From the NCBI GenBank assembly GCA_023101725.1, contig JALJCO010010567.1, forward strand, positions 35,001 to 99,000: 64,000 nucleotides of DNA, written 5' to 3'. Below, one piece after another: positions 11,924 through 24,375 of this stretch (its first letter is position 1; each line of letters opens with the position of its first letter). Origin of the DNA: Atherinomorus stipes (taxonomy: Eukaryota > Chordata > Actinopteri > Atheriniformes > Atherinidae). Made by a program: the position numbers and the translations under genes. Under the pieces are notes generated by a model. The model saw only the letters and a list, made by a program, of their open reading frames with translations, did not search any database and was not told the origin of the DNA.

Positions 11924-13021
11924 GACCAAAAATGTCAGAGAAAAATAAATAAATGTATTTAGAAATATTCAAATAAATAGTGAGTACTGAAGTTATTAAA
12001 CATCTAATAATTATTTTTTGATCACTTATTTTTATTTCTGCAGTTCTTTAATTTCCAAATAATTTATTCTTTTATCTATTCACTTTTTTCATTACAGTTA
12101 TTCCTACAGTTACATATGGAACAACTAGAATTTCAGATATGAAATATTTCTTACAAATTTAATCCAAAGCTACAAAAATCTACCTGCTGGATAAGGAAGA
12201 ATTGATTTAGAGAAAAGGAAGAAATGACAGAGAAAATCAATTATGACTCAAGTTGTTTTGTGGTTTGTCAAAAATATCATGATGAATATGAATTAAAGGG
12301 ATTTTACTTTAAAAAGTAATCCTTTTTACTGCTTTGATGTATCTCCTCAGTGTATCTGCCTATTTAGTATGTGGCTCTGCTAACAGCTCTTCATCACCTC
12401 CTCATCTATGATTCTGTTCAAGGCTGTCATGTTGGAGTTCTCCAGTCCTACATGTTGTGTCCAGAAGTCAGGGGGAGTTCAGAAGACCCAGAAAAGGAGT
12501 AACTACACAAGAATACTGATGTATCACACTCTAAATGTTTAAATGTCATGTTTGACATGAGACTCCAGCTCTCTGGAGGTCAGTGCAGTAACTCACTATT
12601 GAACCATGAATTACAGCTCTTTCCATAGCAGCTTCTTTCCCTCTCGTCTGTGTTGTTTTTAACATTTTGAAACCGAAGGTCCTCCAATTGAGGAACTTTG
12701 AGAACAGATGGAGCCAAACTGTGCCAAGATGGCCATTTTGGAGACCTTGCCTGAACTGTCTGGACTGAAACTTCTCTAAATATGTTCTGGCTCACTTATC
12801 AGAGTTGGTCTCTCCAGAGATAATGTTCACATATTGTAGATCTGATGGAGGTTTGCAGCTGCATCATTCCAGTGATATTTTCATATATATCTTCAGAGTG
12901 TTTGTTTTCCTTGCGTCTTAATATTTGTTGATTTGGTATGTGCCATTTTCACTTCACTTACTCAGTGACCCCCATACACTGATATTCACACATCTTAAAG
13001 GACTGATGACATATCAGTGTT
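11924..13021. other. Intron, nothing recognised
   Basis: AT-rich sequence without recognisable coding, RNA or repeat content. Confidence 0.45.
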
Positions 13022-13400
13022 TTGGCACGCCAGATTTCCCACTGCAGCAAAGGGTTGGATGCAGTAATATGATCTGCCCGGAGACCAAGTTTACTTAATT
13101 TTTGATTGGCTACAACATTATTTGGCTAAAAGCTTATTTAGAAAACTAGGTCAACCTGCCAGCTGCAAGTGTTTGTTTTCTAAAAGGCTATCTCTTAGCA
13201 TCATAGGCACTTCAGACAGTAAGTTCATCAGACAAGACAGCATTTAGAAAACAAACTTACAGGTAATGACAACGTTGTGGTTGCCTTCTTCAGTGTTGCT
13301 GCAGAAGCTTTTTTTTTTTACCTATTTGTTTGAAAACCCCAACTTGAATTCACCCAGGAATGCAGTCAAAAATGCTAGCGCGACTCAGCCTTTGTATCAG
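13022..13400 (+). repeat. Unclassified interspersed repeat K, copy 1
   Basis: It shares ordered blocks with 55690-56000: 'taatatgatctgccc', 'ggtcaacctgcc', 'gtaatgacaacgttgtggtt', a poly-T run and 'atttgtttga'. No terminal repeat was found. Confidence 0.65.
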
Positions 13401-13587
13401 CTGGGGGAGGAGGGGAGGAGAGAGGGGGAGGAGAAGGGAAGGCTGTTTGCTTGATGGTGTGCTCTAATTGGAGAGTATGAAAGACGTAGAAAATTGGACA
13501 ACGTAGAAAGATGCTATAAGTTGCTGTCTGATTCAACTACTTTTGAACAAAGACACAAAGCTGACTATCCATGAACAGGGATCAGGA

Positions 13588-13658
13588 ATCAACAGCTCTA
13601 CTAGAAATAGATTTTCTGTGAAAAATGTTGACGTGTTAAATCCTTTTTCCCCACCGTA
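13588..13658 (+). mobile_element. Right-end stub of a long-TIR Tc1 element
   Basis: The sequence from aacagctctactagaaatag to cccaccgta matches the outer right end of the Tc1 at 51888-51956. Only this terminal 70 bp is present. It stops at the TA where the next Tc1 element starts. Confidence 0.6.
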
Positions 13659-13659
13659 T

Positions 13660-14860
13660 ACACACACACACACACACCGGCCACTTTATTAGGTACACCT
13701 GTCCAACTGCTTGTTAACGAAAATTTCCAATCAGCCAATCACATGGCAGCGTCTCAATGCATTTAGGCAAGACGATCTGCTGCAGTTTAAACGGAGCATC
13801 AGAATGGGGAAGAAAGGTGATTTAAGTGACTTTGAACGTGGCATGGTTGTTTCCAGTCTGGTTAAATATGTCAGAAACTGCTGATCTACTGGGATTTTTC
13901 CTGCACAACCATCTCTAGGGTTTATAGAGAATGGTCAGAAAAAGAGAAAATATCCAGTGAGCAGCAGTTCTGTGGGCACAAGTTGATGTCAGAGGTCAGA
14001 GGAGAATGGCCAGACTGGTTCCAGCTGATAGAGAGGCAACAGTAACTCAAATAAACACTAGTTACAACCAAAGTATGCAGAAGAGTATCTCTGAATGCAC
14101 AACACATCCAACCTGGAAGCAGATGGGCTACAGCAGCAGAAGACCACACCGGGTGCCACTCCTGTCAGCTAAGAACAGGAAACTGAGGCTACAATTCACA
14201 CAGACTCACCAACATTGGACAATAGAAGATGGAGAAATGTTGCCTTGTCTGAGGAGTCTCCATTTCTGCTACCAAATTTGGATGTTAGGCTCAAAATTTG
14301 GTATCAACAACATTAAAAGCATGGATCCATCCTGCCTTGTATTAACGGTTCAGGTTGGTGGTGGTAGTGTGATGGTGTGGGAGAAATTTTCTTGGCCCAC
14401 TTTGGGCCCCTTAGTACCAACGTGGTGGTTTAACCACCACAGCCTACCTGAGTATTGTTGCTGACCATGTCCATCCCTTTATGACCACAGTGTAGCATCC
14501 TCTGATGCTGCTTCCAGCAGGATAACGTGCCATGTCATAAAGCAGGAATCATCTCAGACTGGTTTTTTGAACATGACCATGAGTTCATTGTACTCAAATG
14601 GCCTCCACAGTCACCAGATGATAATCCAACAGAGCAGCTTTGAGATGTGGTGGAACTGGAGGTTCTCATCATGGATGTACAGCCGGCAAATCTGCAGCAA
14701 CTGCGTGATGCTGTCATGTCAATATGGAGCAAAATCTCTGAGGAATGTTTCCAGTACCTTGTTGAATCTATGCCACCAAGGATTAAAGCAGTTCTGAAGG
14801 CAAAAGGGGTCTAACCCGGTTTTAGCAAGGTGTACCTAATAAAGTGGCTGGCAAGTGTAT
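13660..14860 (+). mobile_element. Tc1-like element with dead transposase ('ggccactttattagg' type)
   Basis: The left end ccggccactttattaggtac and right end gtacctaataaagtggctgg are inverted repeats. A transposase frame starts at 13804 (M-G-K-K-G-D-L-S-D-F-E-R-G-M-V-V) and continues through the family's helix-turn-helix and DDE blocks with many stops and shifts. The chance open frame at 14006-14464 lies inside it. The left terminus also holds a short CA microsatellite. Confidence 0.88.
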
Positions 14861-14979
14861 CCATTGTTTATGTACCGTAAGTTCTAAATACTGATTTGAT
14901 ATAAATGCCTTGGGTGTGTGTATATTTTTTGCACCTATCCTGTTTATTATAGTATGAAAGTTCATGGTTACAGCTCACC
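14861..14979. other. Short spacer, nothing recognised
   Basis: Unique AT-rich sequence between the Tc1 element and repeat C. Confidence 0.4.
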
Positions 14980-15273
14980 CCGCTCTAGAAATGTTAGTTA
15001 TAATCATTAAGTATGTTAGTTTCATTTATAACAAACCAGGCTGACTGAAAATCGGTAGAAAATTGAGTAAGTTATGTTTATTCAAAAGGTACATCACCAT
15101 TAAAAGCCAATGCTGTAAGTGAGCGAGCTGACTGTGGTAAGATGGACGCCATGTGCGGACATTTGACTCCATTGGCCAACAGCGCGGGTGAGTTATCTAG
15201 CCATTACATATAAATATCTATGGCTATGCCCATCTTTACCACTAGATGTCAGTAATTCTTACTCTACCTTTAA
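14980..15273 (-). repeat. TTAA family C, copy 1
   Basis: The right end 'accactagatgtcagtaatt'...'accTTTAA' matches 22880-22923 and is the reverse complement of 29115-29165. The terminal TTAA is at 15270-15273. The left limit is unclear. The interior has 'gccattacatataaatat' and 'aagatggacgcc'. Confidence 0.55.
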
Positions 15274-16770
15274 GGTCAGAAAGATCCATGGTGTTACTTC
15301 AACGAATGTCAAGTAAAAGCTGGATTCTGTGGTCTCAAAACTTTTAGCTGAGTATTTTTTTTTTAGCAAATTTTTTACTATGTTAAGTCCACTGTTAAAA
15401 ATGCTCCTGCACAATCAATATCAAATACTAACATTATCAGGGGCATGTGATCTAGTTTGTAGTAACTCCACACAGCCAAGTACATGCTCTCCAGCACAGA
15501 GATGAATGGTAATGTTTCACTGTGTCGGTCTGCCATCAAGCAGAGTTCAGCTGTACTTGTTCCGGCTCCGTTCTCAGCTGAATTTGTCACTGGAGCTGCA
15601 GGCAGGTGAGAAGAAGCAAAGCAGTCATGCTTTCCACCATCTTAAACGAGAAACTTGTGCGAAGCTGTGCGAGGCATCACGCCTCCAGCCGAAGCAGCGG
15701 TGCTGAATGCAAACAGAAGATCAATCATGAGTCCAGGCAGCAGATTGATGCCGACCAGCTGAGTCTCTTCACTAAACATGGCTGAACACTCAGCAACTCA
15801 GTGCATTACACTGTCCACATGCACGCCTGCACACCCCCTCTTCTTATTCCAATAAATCATACAGCAACTGGATTTATTCATGCGAGCTGAAGTCTTCATG
15901 GGTTCAAACTTTTGAGTGTGGCAGACACGCATGGGGAAAACACCTTCAAGGCAGCGACACATCTTCACACATCTATCAAAACGTACATCAGTTCAAAGTG
16001 AAAGTCTAAACAGACCGTGAGAAGAGGTCATTATTACCCCTCGTCTCTGACACTCAGAGTTAAGCCCTGTTTCATCAGCAGTGATAATGAAAGAATCTTC
16101 AGGAGAATTCAAACCTTCAGTGAAGCTTTCATTATGTTTTACTACCCCAAAAGAAACTTGGTGGAGTAAAATTGCACTTTATGAGATTTACTGCAAAAGT
16201 ACATCTAAATCATTAAGTTAAGCAGCAGTAGGAGCATTCCTTTCTCACTAATTGAGATGCCAGATTTGCGCTGCATGCTCCAAAATAACGTCTCTGGGCT
16301 GATTGGGAGACTGGTGGGAAATCTTATCAAACAGAATTTGACATTAAATGAACCCAGAATACTGAAAACACTTTACATTTTCTGAGAGTCAAAATGTTTT
16401 TCTATTGCTGCCACTTGGGATTCCCCGAGCGTGAAGATGTGGTTTTATCTTAACTTTTTAAAGAGTGTGACTAACGCTCCATCCTGCTGGAAATTTATTT
16501 GTACTGTGAATAAAAAATCTGTGAGACAGCAAAAAAAAGAAAAAGGCACTTTTTTGTGGCACTTAAGTCAAACAAGTTGTTGGGGAAGCTATAAAAATAG
16601 AGTGTCTATATCTGTTTCAAAAAGAGTTTGGATGCTTTGTAAAATGAATAAGACAGAATCTGGTTATTTCAAGGTTATTCACACCCTCAATTTACTTAGA
16701 ATCAGAGCAAAAACAAAAAAGTTGAAACATGTCAATCTTGAACCCTTAGAACTCCAAGCCCATGAACCCA
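15274..16770. other. Intron, nothing recognised
   Basis: Unique AT-rich sequence. The 135-residue open frame at 16431-16838 runs into repeat B and has no domain, so it is not called. Confidence 0.5.
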
Positions 16771-16774
16771 TCGA

Positions 16775-16816
16775 GACGAGCAATTGTTTAAGTTTTCACT
16801 TAAACAATTGCTCGTC
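16775..16816. repeat. Perfect 19-bp hairpin at the truncated edge of repeat B
   Basis: Arms 16775-16793 and 16798-16816 are exact reverse complements around the 4-base loop tttc. The right arm runs directly into repeat B ('gctcgtccaatgtaatcc'), so the hairpin sits on the breakpoint where this copy lost its left end. Confidence 0.9.
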
Positions 16817-17492
16817 CAATGTAATCCAAGTATCCTGAGTGGGTAGCGTCCAGAATTTATTCCAAACATCATTTAGTATATTTTTATAGCTTAAACAGTA
16901 CTACATGTAGCTGCTGCGAAGCGCGTCCACGAGAGTTCACGACACTACGAAAGCCATGGCGTTCAGCGCCTACTCTGCCGATAATACAAACGTAGAAGAA
17001 GAAATTTGCTGTTTACATTGTGCTAACAGCGAATGATCTGCGGACAAACACAAAAGGGGTTGGATATTGATTTAAATCAAAGAAAGAAAGAAAAAGAGAA
17101 TGCGCGATCTCGTCTGCCGCAGATCCCGTAGTGTGGTGAACTCTAATGGAAGCGCTTCGCGGCAGCTACATGTAGCACTGTTTAAGCTATTAAAATATAC
17201 TAAATGATGGTGTCTGGAGTAAATTATGGACGCTACCCACTCAGGACACCTGGATTACACTGGATGAGCAGTATGGAGGAATATTCACAAGTTCTTGTAG
17301 ACTTTCATGGACCTTTCATGGACCTTTTTGGTTCAGTCGCCGGTGAACTCCATTATATGAAAGTTGGGGGAAAACAAAAACCTGTCTGATCTCTGGCTGC
17401 ATTTGAGAATTAAAGTGCTCCAGAGTCTTGCTCAGCATGAGGGTGAGTAGAAAATGAATGCACATTATTCTGTGGGTGTACTATTCCTTTAA
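16809..17492. mobile_element. TTAA family B foldback element, copy 1 (left tip lost)
   Basis: Two arms in inverted orientation each carry 'ccaatgtaatccaagt', 'gagtgggtagcgtcc' and 'agtatatttt...agcttaaacagt'. They surround a core with 'agaagaagaaatttgctgtt' and 'aaagaaagaaagaaaaagag'. The right end is tgtactattcctTTAA. The outer left arm is missing. Confidence 0.88.
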
Positions 17493-17725
17493 CCCCGCCC
17501 GCCTCAAATGTCCGACCCAATACTTCTCTAAGACTCTCAAAAAGAAAGTTGTGCTCAGCCGAGGGGTTGAACAAACAAATGATGTCATTTTGTCCTCGTG
17601 GCCCTTAGAACAAGAAGAAAGTTCTCTCTTCTTGCAGAGTATGAAGAAGCCATTCGGTCTTGATTTACTAAAATGCCAAATAAAGAGTGCTCATTTGGGT
17701 GTGGGGATATTAGATTACGCACACT

Positions 17726-17884
17726 GGCCCTGATTTACAGTTTGCACGTACTAAAACGAGCGCTATCTTGATTGCACAGTCCTTGTTGAGCCCTGTTGGT
17801 AAATCAGCAGTGGCAGGATTTTATGTGTGCCATGAAGTTTTCACCTCGTTTTAGTACACGCAAACTTTTCGTAAAGCAGTGCCT
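17726..17884. mobile_element. Short MITE O with ggccctgattta ends
   Basis: The left ggccctgatttacagtttgc and right gcaaacttttcgtaaagcag ends are inverted repeats that extend through 'cgtactaaaacgag' / 'ctcgttttagtacacg'. It is about 160 bp. Related sequence starts at 59219. Confidence 0.65.
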
Positions 17885-18376
17885 CTATGCAGTCTCCAGG
17901 TTTTAACAGGAATCCATCTGTATGATCAGCTGGAGAGGAGGCCAGATAAAGCCATCAGCTGGCCCGTTTGCTTTCACAACTGTAAGCAAACCACACCGTT
18001 CTCAACCCCCCATTTTCAAACAAACTAGAGTTCACATCTTTGGTCCACACTCAAGCTGAACAATTACTCACATTTACAATTAAATTGCAACTTTAATTAG
18101 CGCAGTTTTGTAATTGCGCCGTCATGCAATTTTCCAACATCATCTGGTCACGTGAAGTAAGCAGCGCAAGAGGCCCTGCTGCAGAACACGTGTATTCAGA
18201 ATCAGCTCTGAAATTACTGGAGCAATAGTGTCAGGCTCCTCAAAACCAGTTACTGAAAGTGCCACTTCTGCAGATATCTTAGTTCCATAGAAAGACAGCA
18301 CATCAGCTGTGTGGGACTATTTTGGTTTTCCAAAAAATGACCAAGAACAGCATCGGGTTTTGTGCCCCTCTGCGTG
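17885..18376. other. Intron, nothing recognised
   Basis: Unique sequence with no supported feature. Confidence 0.45.
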
Positions 18377-18706
18377 TTCCAGCGCTTAGCGGCAGCTAGA
18401 TGTCCTACTGTTTAGGCTATATAAATATATTAAATGATGTTGTTTCCTGTAAATTATGGACGCTACACACTCAGGACACTTGGATTACATTGGACGAGCA
18501 GTATGGAGGAATATTGACAAGTTTTTGTGGACTTTCATGGACCTTTTTGGTTCAGGTGAACTCCATTATATTAAAGTTGGGGGAAAACGAAAACCTGTCC
18601 GATCTCTGGCTGCATTTGAGATATAAAAGTGCTCCAGAGTCTTGCTCAGCATGAGGGTGAGTAGAAAATGAAGGACCATCATTCTGTGGGTGTACTATTC
18701 CTTTAA
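18377..18706. mobile_element. TTAA family B, copy 2 (right arm only)
   Basis: From 'gcgcttagcggcagctaga' through 'gctacacactcaggacactt' to tgtactattcctTTAA. The left arm and core are absent. Confidence 0.85.
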
Positions 18707-18839
18707 CCCTGATTTTCTGTATTCTAACAGTTTCTACCGTATGTCTAGGTGATTTTCTCATTATTTTACATCTTAACATCCTTCACTGAACATTAAAATG
18801 TGAAAATAAAACAAAGATTTCATTTAAAAGCAAAGTTAT

Positions 18840-18966
18840 AAATTGTATTTTTATGAGAAAGTTTTTCTCTGTAATTTTACGGTATTTTGCTGGCGCCCCA
18901 GCTACTTGAATATTACAGTTTTTTTTTTTACATGATTCTTTTTTTTCTTTTTTTTTTTACAGTGTA
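18840..18966. mobile_element. Possible MITE fragment ('ttttacggtattttgctgg')
   Basis: Short stretch with ttttacggtattttgctggc and a terminal ttttacagtg, resembling a common fish MITE end. Only one end is visible. Confidence 0.3.
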
Positions 18967-19817
18967 GCATCTGAACATGGAGCTGACCTTTTTTTGATTT
19001 TGTAAAAAATGTCATACGTAATGAGGCCTACAGTAAAACTGGGACAGTAAGTATGATACAATCAATCTTATGTAACACGGTTCAGGCTGCATACAGTCCA
19101 TCATGTCTGTGCTCCTGGTTGTTGTATAACTTTATTTTTTACTTTGCTTAAATGGATTTCATAAGCAGCACACATATTAAGCATGTGACAGACAACCTCT
19201 ATTAACAGAATGTAATATAAGAAAAGCCCTGACAAAATACTGTTTAATATTCAGAAAGTCTGCTGAAGCAGTTTTGATCCATTTTTGTGGACTTATATGA
19301 CAGGTCAATTTAGTCTGAGTACACTATGACTACAAGTTCAAGCCTTCATCTTGGAGAAATGATGGGCGCTTTTGTTACGCTTTCCATCAGGATAATTAGT
19401 ACTGACGAGCACAGAGATGCAGCGTTCCTCTTAATGCTTGTTTTCACAAAACCTAAAGTGCTTCACTTCTAAGAGGACGGACTGATGAAATACAAACGTA
19501 ATACCTCTTGAAACAGTGCAAACGAAAACTTTCACCATCCTGTAAACATTCAGGCAATTAAACAGCTGCCCACACAGCGATGCAAGTAGAGGCGGCAGCT
19601 GCTAAATAAACTTGTGCACACCTTCTGCATGGCAAAGGGCTCCCCTGACAGCTGCAGAGCCTTGCAGCAGACCGGCCTGCACGCTGTCCCCCACACTCAT
19701 AAGGATAAAATTACTTTCTTGGGGCATTTTCAGATTTATTGGACTGACTTGAGTTTACAGCAATAAAAAGAAGAGGCATGACAAAAACAAATAGGACTGA
19801 ATGTGGGAGCCTGGTTG

Positions 19818-19877
<60 letters not shown>

Positions 19878-20232
19878 TTCAGCAGCATGTTTTTAAGATC
19901 CGCCTGCTAATACTTATATATTTTAATATTTAAACACAAGGAGTTCCATGTTGATGGTGATGCTGTAAGGCGTAACTAATATACAGTAAGTAAAGTTGTG
20001 AAGGTGAAACTTTTTTTATTCCTCATGGATTATTTCTATCTCTAAATTTGTTTTTCAGTGACAGAGTTTCACCATAAGATCATGTTTGCGGACTTGCTGT
20101 AAAACAAAGATCAGAATGTTGAGATCAGTAACGGTTCTGCATTTAAATATCAAACAGAAATGATTTCTCTCTACAGGACTGAGATGTGGTGACTGTGGTG
20201 AACGTTGATAGATGAATTTGATAGATGAGGTC
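18967..20232. other. Intron with one (TA)n tract, otherwise unrecognised
   Basis: Unique AT-rich sequence with a long TA repeat at 19823-19874. Confidence 0.5.
19823..19874. repeat. (TA)n microsatellite, about 26 units
   Basis: Uninterrupted alternating AT for about 52 bp. Confidence 0.95.
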
Positions 20233-20468
20233 CAGTGAACTCATCACATTCCAGAAAGCAGGTGGAGATGATGTGAGCTTTGTGACATGGCGCGTTATCT
20301 TGCTGGAAGCAGCATCAGAGGATGCTCCACTGTGGTCATAAAGGGATGGACATGGTCAGCAACAATACTCAGGTGGGTTGTGGTGGTTAAAACGCCATGT
20401 TGGTACTAAGGGGCCCAAAGTGGGCCAAGAAAATCTCTCCCACACCATTACACCAGCAGCAGCCTGAA
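20233..20468 (-). pseudogene. Tc1-like transposase fragment, 3' part
   Basis: The reverse complement matches the later transposase region of 13660-14860 (for example around 'ggatggacatggtcagcaac' and 'aggggcccaaagtgggcc'). It is cut at 20468 by repeat M. The rest of the element resumes at 21525. Confidence 0.8.
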
Positions 20469-20700
20469 CACTGCAAAAACAGTATCTAACCAAGTCTTAG
20501 ATTCTTATATTCAACAAAAACTGTATAAACTATCTCAATTTGAGAGTAATATACTTGACAAGACTAGAATGTGTCAGATTATTAGTCTAGTCTTGAGAGA
20601 AAATGTCTTTATTCTGTTACAAAATCTCACCAGAATTCATATGCTGATATATTGACATTTAAAAACACGGTATCAGTCTATTTTTACTAACAAAATCTTC
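20469..20700. mobile_element. MITE fragment M ('actgcaaaaacagtatct')
   Basis: It starts actgcaaaaacagtatctaa. The interior 'aaccaagtcttagattctta' and 'gtctagtcttgag' resemble a widespread fish MITE that begins CACTGCAAAAA. A second piece is at 61808-61981. Confidence 0.5.
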
Positions 20701-20701
20701 T

Positions 20702-21249
20702 GTAGTGTCATGAACTCTCATGGTGTTCAGCGCCTACTCTGCTGATAATACAAGCGTAGAAGAAGAAATTTGCTGTTTACATTTTGCTCAGAGCGACCGA
20801 GCTGAAGACAAACACAAGAGGGGTTGGCTATTGATTTAAAACAAAGAAAAAAAGAAAGAAAATGAGAACGGACGATCTCGTCTGCCGCGGCTGCCGCGTA
20901 GTGTCGTGAACTTGCAAGGGCGCGCTTTGCGGCAGCTACATGTTCTACTGTTTAAGCTATAAAGATCTACTAAATGATGTGGTTTCCAGTAAATTCTGGA
21001 CGCTACCCACTCAGGACACTTGGATTACATTGGACGAGCAGTATGGAGGAATATTGAGAAGTTTTTGTGGAGCTTTATGGACCTTTTTGGTTCAGGTGAA
21101 CTCCATTATATGAAAGTTGGGGGAAAACAAAAACCTGTCTGATCTCCGGCTGCATTTCAGATATTAAAAAGGTGCTCCAGAGTCTTGCTCAGCATGAGGG
21201 TGAGTAGAAAATAAATCCACATCATTCTGTGGGTGTACTATCCCTTTAA
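20702..21249. mobile_element. TTAA family B, copy 3 (core plus right arm)
   Basis: Contains 'gttcagcgcctactctgc', the 'agaagaagaaatttgctgtt' core, the right arm and tgtactatccctTTAA. The left arm is missing. With repeat M it sits inside the Tc1 remnant on either side. Confidence 0.88.
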
Positions 21250-21524
21250 TGGCCATGCCTTGCAACTGAAAAGCTCTAATTCTACCATAAAATGTGCAAT
21301 AGTGTTTGGAAAGCCCAAACTGGTTTGTAAACTCAACAATATGTTTCTCTTAAGTTACTAGAAACTTCAGTGGCACGTCAGAGGCCTTCATCGATTTTTT
21401 ACATATCGCCCAAACCGAAAATATTTGCTCGGACATTTGTAGGGGTTCAGGATGGTGACCTGGATGTCATGGCTCGGGGTGGAGGGCCTCATCTGGACCC
21501 TTTGCTTGGGGCCCAGCTTTGAGT

Positions 21525-21830
21525 AGGGACGTTGTTGGGAGTGGCACCTGGTCTGGTCCTCTGCTGCATTCTGGTCCAGACAACTGCTGCTCACTGGAGA
21601 GTTTCTCCTCTTCACAACATTCTCTGGAAACTCTAGAGATGGTTGTGGTGGAAATCCCAGTAAATTCTCAGACCAGCAACCATGCCACGTTCAAAGTCAC
21701 GTAACTCCCCTTTCTTCCTCATTCTGATGCTCAGTTTGACCTTCAGCAAGTTGTCTCCATGACTAGATGTGTTTCTGTCTGTGGCTGGTCACAATAAATT
21801 CCTCTCAAGTGTTGCAGCCCCATCCTACCT
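21525..21830 (-). pseudogene. Tc1-like transposase fragment, 5' part
   Basis: The reverse complement matches the first half of the 13660-14860 transposase. Landmarks are 'gggagtggcacctgg', 'gatggttgtggtggaaatcc' and 'aaccatgccacgttcaaag' (the E-R-G-M-V region). It is the other half of 20233-20468. Confidence 0.8.
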
Positions 21831-22690
21831 GGTAATGTTGGATTAGAGATGGTATTAATTACACCTTCTGGATGTTTCATTTAATTTTACAGCTCAGTTA
21901 TTTAGTCATTACTCTTTATTTTCTCTACAGCTGCCATATAACAGAAAAGTTTTCATCCAACACTGCAATCATGGGCTGCTCCTCCAAAGAGAAAGACATC
22001 AAATGAATGTCTGAAACGCTGCAGTGAGTGGAGCAATGCCGTCTCCTTCTTTTATCCATATTCATAAGCTGGTGAGCAATTTGGGTGAGTTTCATAAGAG
22101 TCAGAAACTTATTCAAATCCTCAGACAGACTAAACTATTCTGTAAGAGGACCATTGTTGCAGATATGTAATGTTCGTTTTCAGAAAATGTCTCTGTTCTG
22201 ACAATTCCTCTGTTCTCTGTAAAATAACTGCTTTGTAAGTTGAGTTTTGCTCGCCATCAGTCAGTCATACGGTGAGTCTGCAGAGATGTGATGTCTGCTT
22301 CCATCATCGCGCTTTAGCTTTGGACTTTTTCTGCTGGGTTTTTAAAGTTTAAGCTTCTCAGTCGTTTGTTGACACCTGCAGGGACGGAGCTGCAGGTGCA
22401 GGAGGGACGTTCCAGAGCAGATAAGTTTTTCATTATCTGTCAGAGGCCACCCATCATTTAACCGAACCTTAATGAATTCATGTCCTGCAGGGAGCTCTGA
22501 TTTACGACTCAGTTTATGTCAAATCATATCCACCTGTAAATCTGCTGAAACTGCTCCTAGTTTTATTGGCCATTTTAACCGCGAGACTTCACAAATGACT
22601 GTTTGTGAGTCCTTTGCCGGCATTTTTTGTGAGACTACCAACTATACATGTTTTCTTTTATTGATGGTTTAGCACAAAACTCCTTTTAAC
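21831..22690. other. Intron, nothing recognised
   Basis: Unique sequence with no supported feature. Confidence 0.45.
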
Positions 22691-22923
22691 CATTCCGAAG
22701 TGGCGGATGTTATGAATTTGCTTTACATTTCACATGAGAAGTTTGAGGAAAATGTATCAACAACGAGGATGAACTGCTGTTCAACTCACACATGAAAACA
22801 TTTTTATGTATGGGAGAATTTTGGCCACTAACAGCCACCATACATTCACAACAGTGCCTGAAGTCATTGCTATACCAATCTTCACCACTAGAAGTAAGTA
22901 ATTCTTACACACTGCACCTTTAA
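22691..22923 (-). repeat. TTAA family C, copy 2
   Basis: The reverse complement of the 29115-29300 copy: 'gagaattttggccactaaca', 'gccaccatacattcac' and the end 'gtaattcttacacactgcac' then cTTTAA. The terminal TTAA is at 22920-22923. The left limit is approximate. Confidence 0.75.
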
Positions 22924-23004
22924 GTGCTGTGTTGGCAACTGTAGACATTGTAAGTGTTTAACCTAAAGTAAAAATACAGAAATAAGCAGTTCTGTCTGCC
23001 TCTC

Positions 23005-23140
23005 AGGGTGATTTCAAACCAGGATAGTCCGGGACCTCAGTCTGATTGGGCGGGGATTTCTGGAAAATTTCAGATATGTCTTTGCTTCGGTTTGCGTTCA
23101 AACTGCAGTAACCGAAGCGGACCAAACCACCTGGTTAAAG
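23005..23140 (+). repeat. Interspersed repeat H, copy 1
   Basis: It shares 'aaaccaggatagtc', 'tctttgcttcggtttg' and 'ctgcagtaaccgaagcgg' with 47395-47535. Probably DNA transposon debris. Confidence 0.7.
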
Positions 23141-24375
23141 GTTGAATATGGAAAGAACAGCGACATCACATGTGTGTAGATTGTAGTTGCAACAGCAGAA
23201 AAACAACTCCAAAGTCTGGCAACTTTGGTTGCCAGACTCTCTGCCAATATGGTAAACTACAATTGATATATGCTATCATGCTAATTGATATGTCAGTCTC
23301 TCTGAAGTGATGGGAATGCCACCTTAAAAGCAGATCGCAATCTAGGCTGAAAGAGACATTTGTTGCAACGGTGTAGCCATGTGTGCCAGGGTGTGTCACT
23401 CAGAGGCAGCTGGCACATCTGGCAACCTACTGACCTGTCTGTTGGTCAGATTCGCCCAACAGGCATTGCAGGAACGCTAACTGCTGCTAATAACAATGAA
23501 ACAGAGTTCCCTGTTCCTTGACAGACAACTGGTTGAACTGAACAACCGTTTTCAGAGTGACTCTTATAGAATAAAGAAGCTGCTGCCTGCGTCAGACACG
23601 TTTCATCAGCTGGACGCATTAAGGACTCAGTTTGGAGGCCTCTGAATTGACTGTGTTTGTGCAACTCATCAAATAGAAAGTGGACGGGAGGCATTAGTTT
23701 CCGTCCATAATGGAAGTGTTGGACTTGTGACAAAGATGTTTTTCCCAACATGAAGTGTTTACTGCGCATTCAGGTAACACTGCCTGGTCCAATGCCTGAT
23801 CGGATTGAAAGGAATCCGGCGCAAGTTCCAGCTTTTTTCTAGAAGTTCGCCCCCTCTGGCGACAAGTGGAAGTGACGCAAATGTCGTGCACACACATGAG
23901 CTGCTTTGACTGTGTTGGTCTTTAGTTTTTTTTTTTTTTTTTTTATTGTGCAAAAAGACAATATAGTGACACGGACATACAGAAAAACTGTGAACGACAA
24001 CAAACAATGAGATAACATTGGTGGTTGTGTGTGTGTGCGTGTGTGTGTGCACACGTTTTTGAGAGTATATAAGAAAAACAAAAACAGAAATGAAGTAGAC
24101 AAGAGATAATAAACATGGTCTTTAGTTTAACCCACATTACACTCAGTCTGAGCCCAGAGTCACAGCCACGATGTCTACTGAAGTAATAGTTATAATTTTG
24201 CAAGTTGTTTACCGCTTGATCATTGAGTAATCTGACGAACGGTAACAACAGGCTAATGCTGGCTTGTAGTTCAAATATCTAAATTCACAGGCTGAGACCA
24301 CGATAACCTTATAAAATTACAGCATCAACTAAATTTAGCAAGTTGACAAGAGTGGATGTCTTCCCCGGGAGCAGT
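23141..24375. other. Intron with poly-T and GT microsatellite
   Basis: Unique sequence. It has a poly-T run near 23926-23944 and a GT-rich tract at 24022-24052. The overlapping open frames at 23694-24248 are shadows of these simple repeats. Confidence 0.5.

Noticed and set aside
23694..24248. Overlapping minus-strand frames rich in H-T repeats and K
   Set aside because: They are shadows of the GT microsatellite and the poly-T run.
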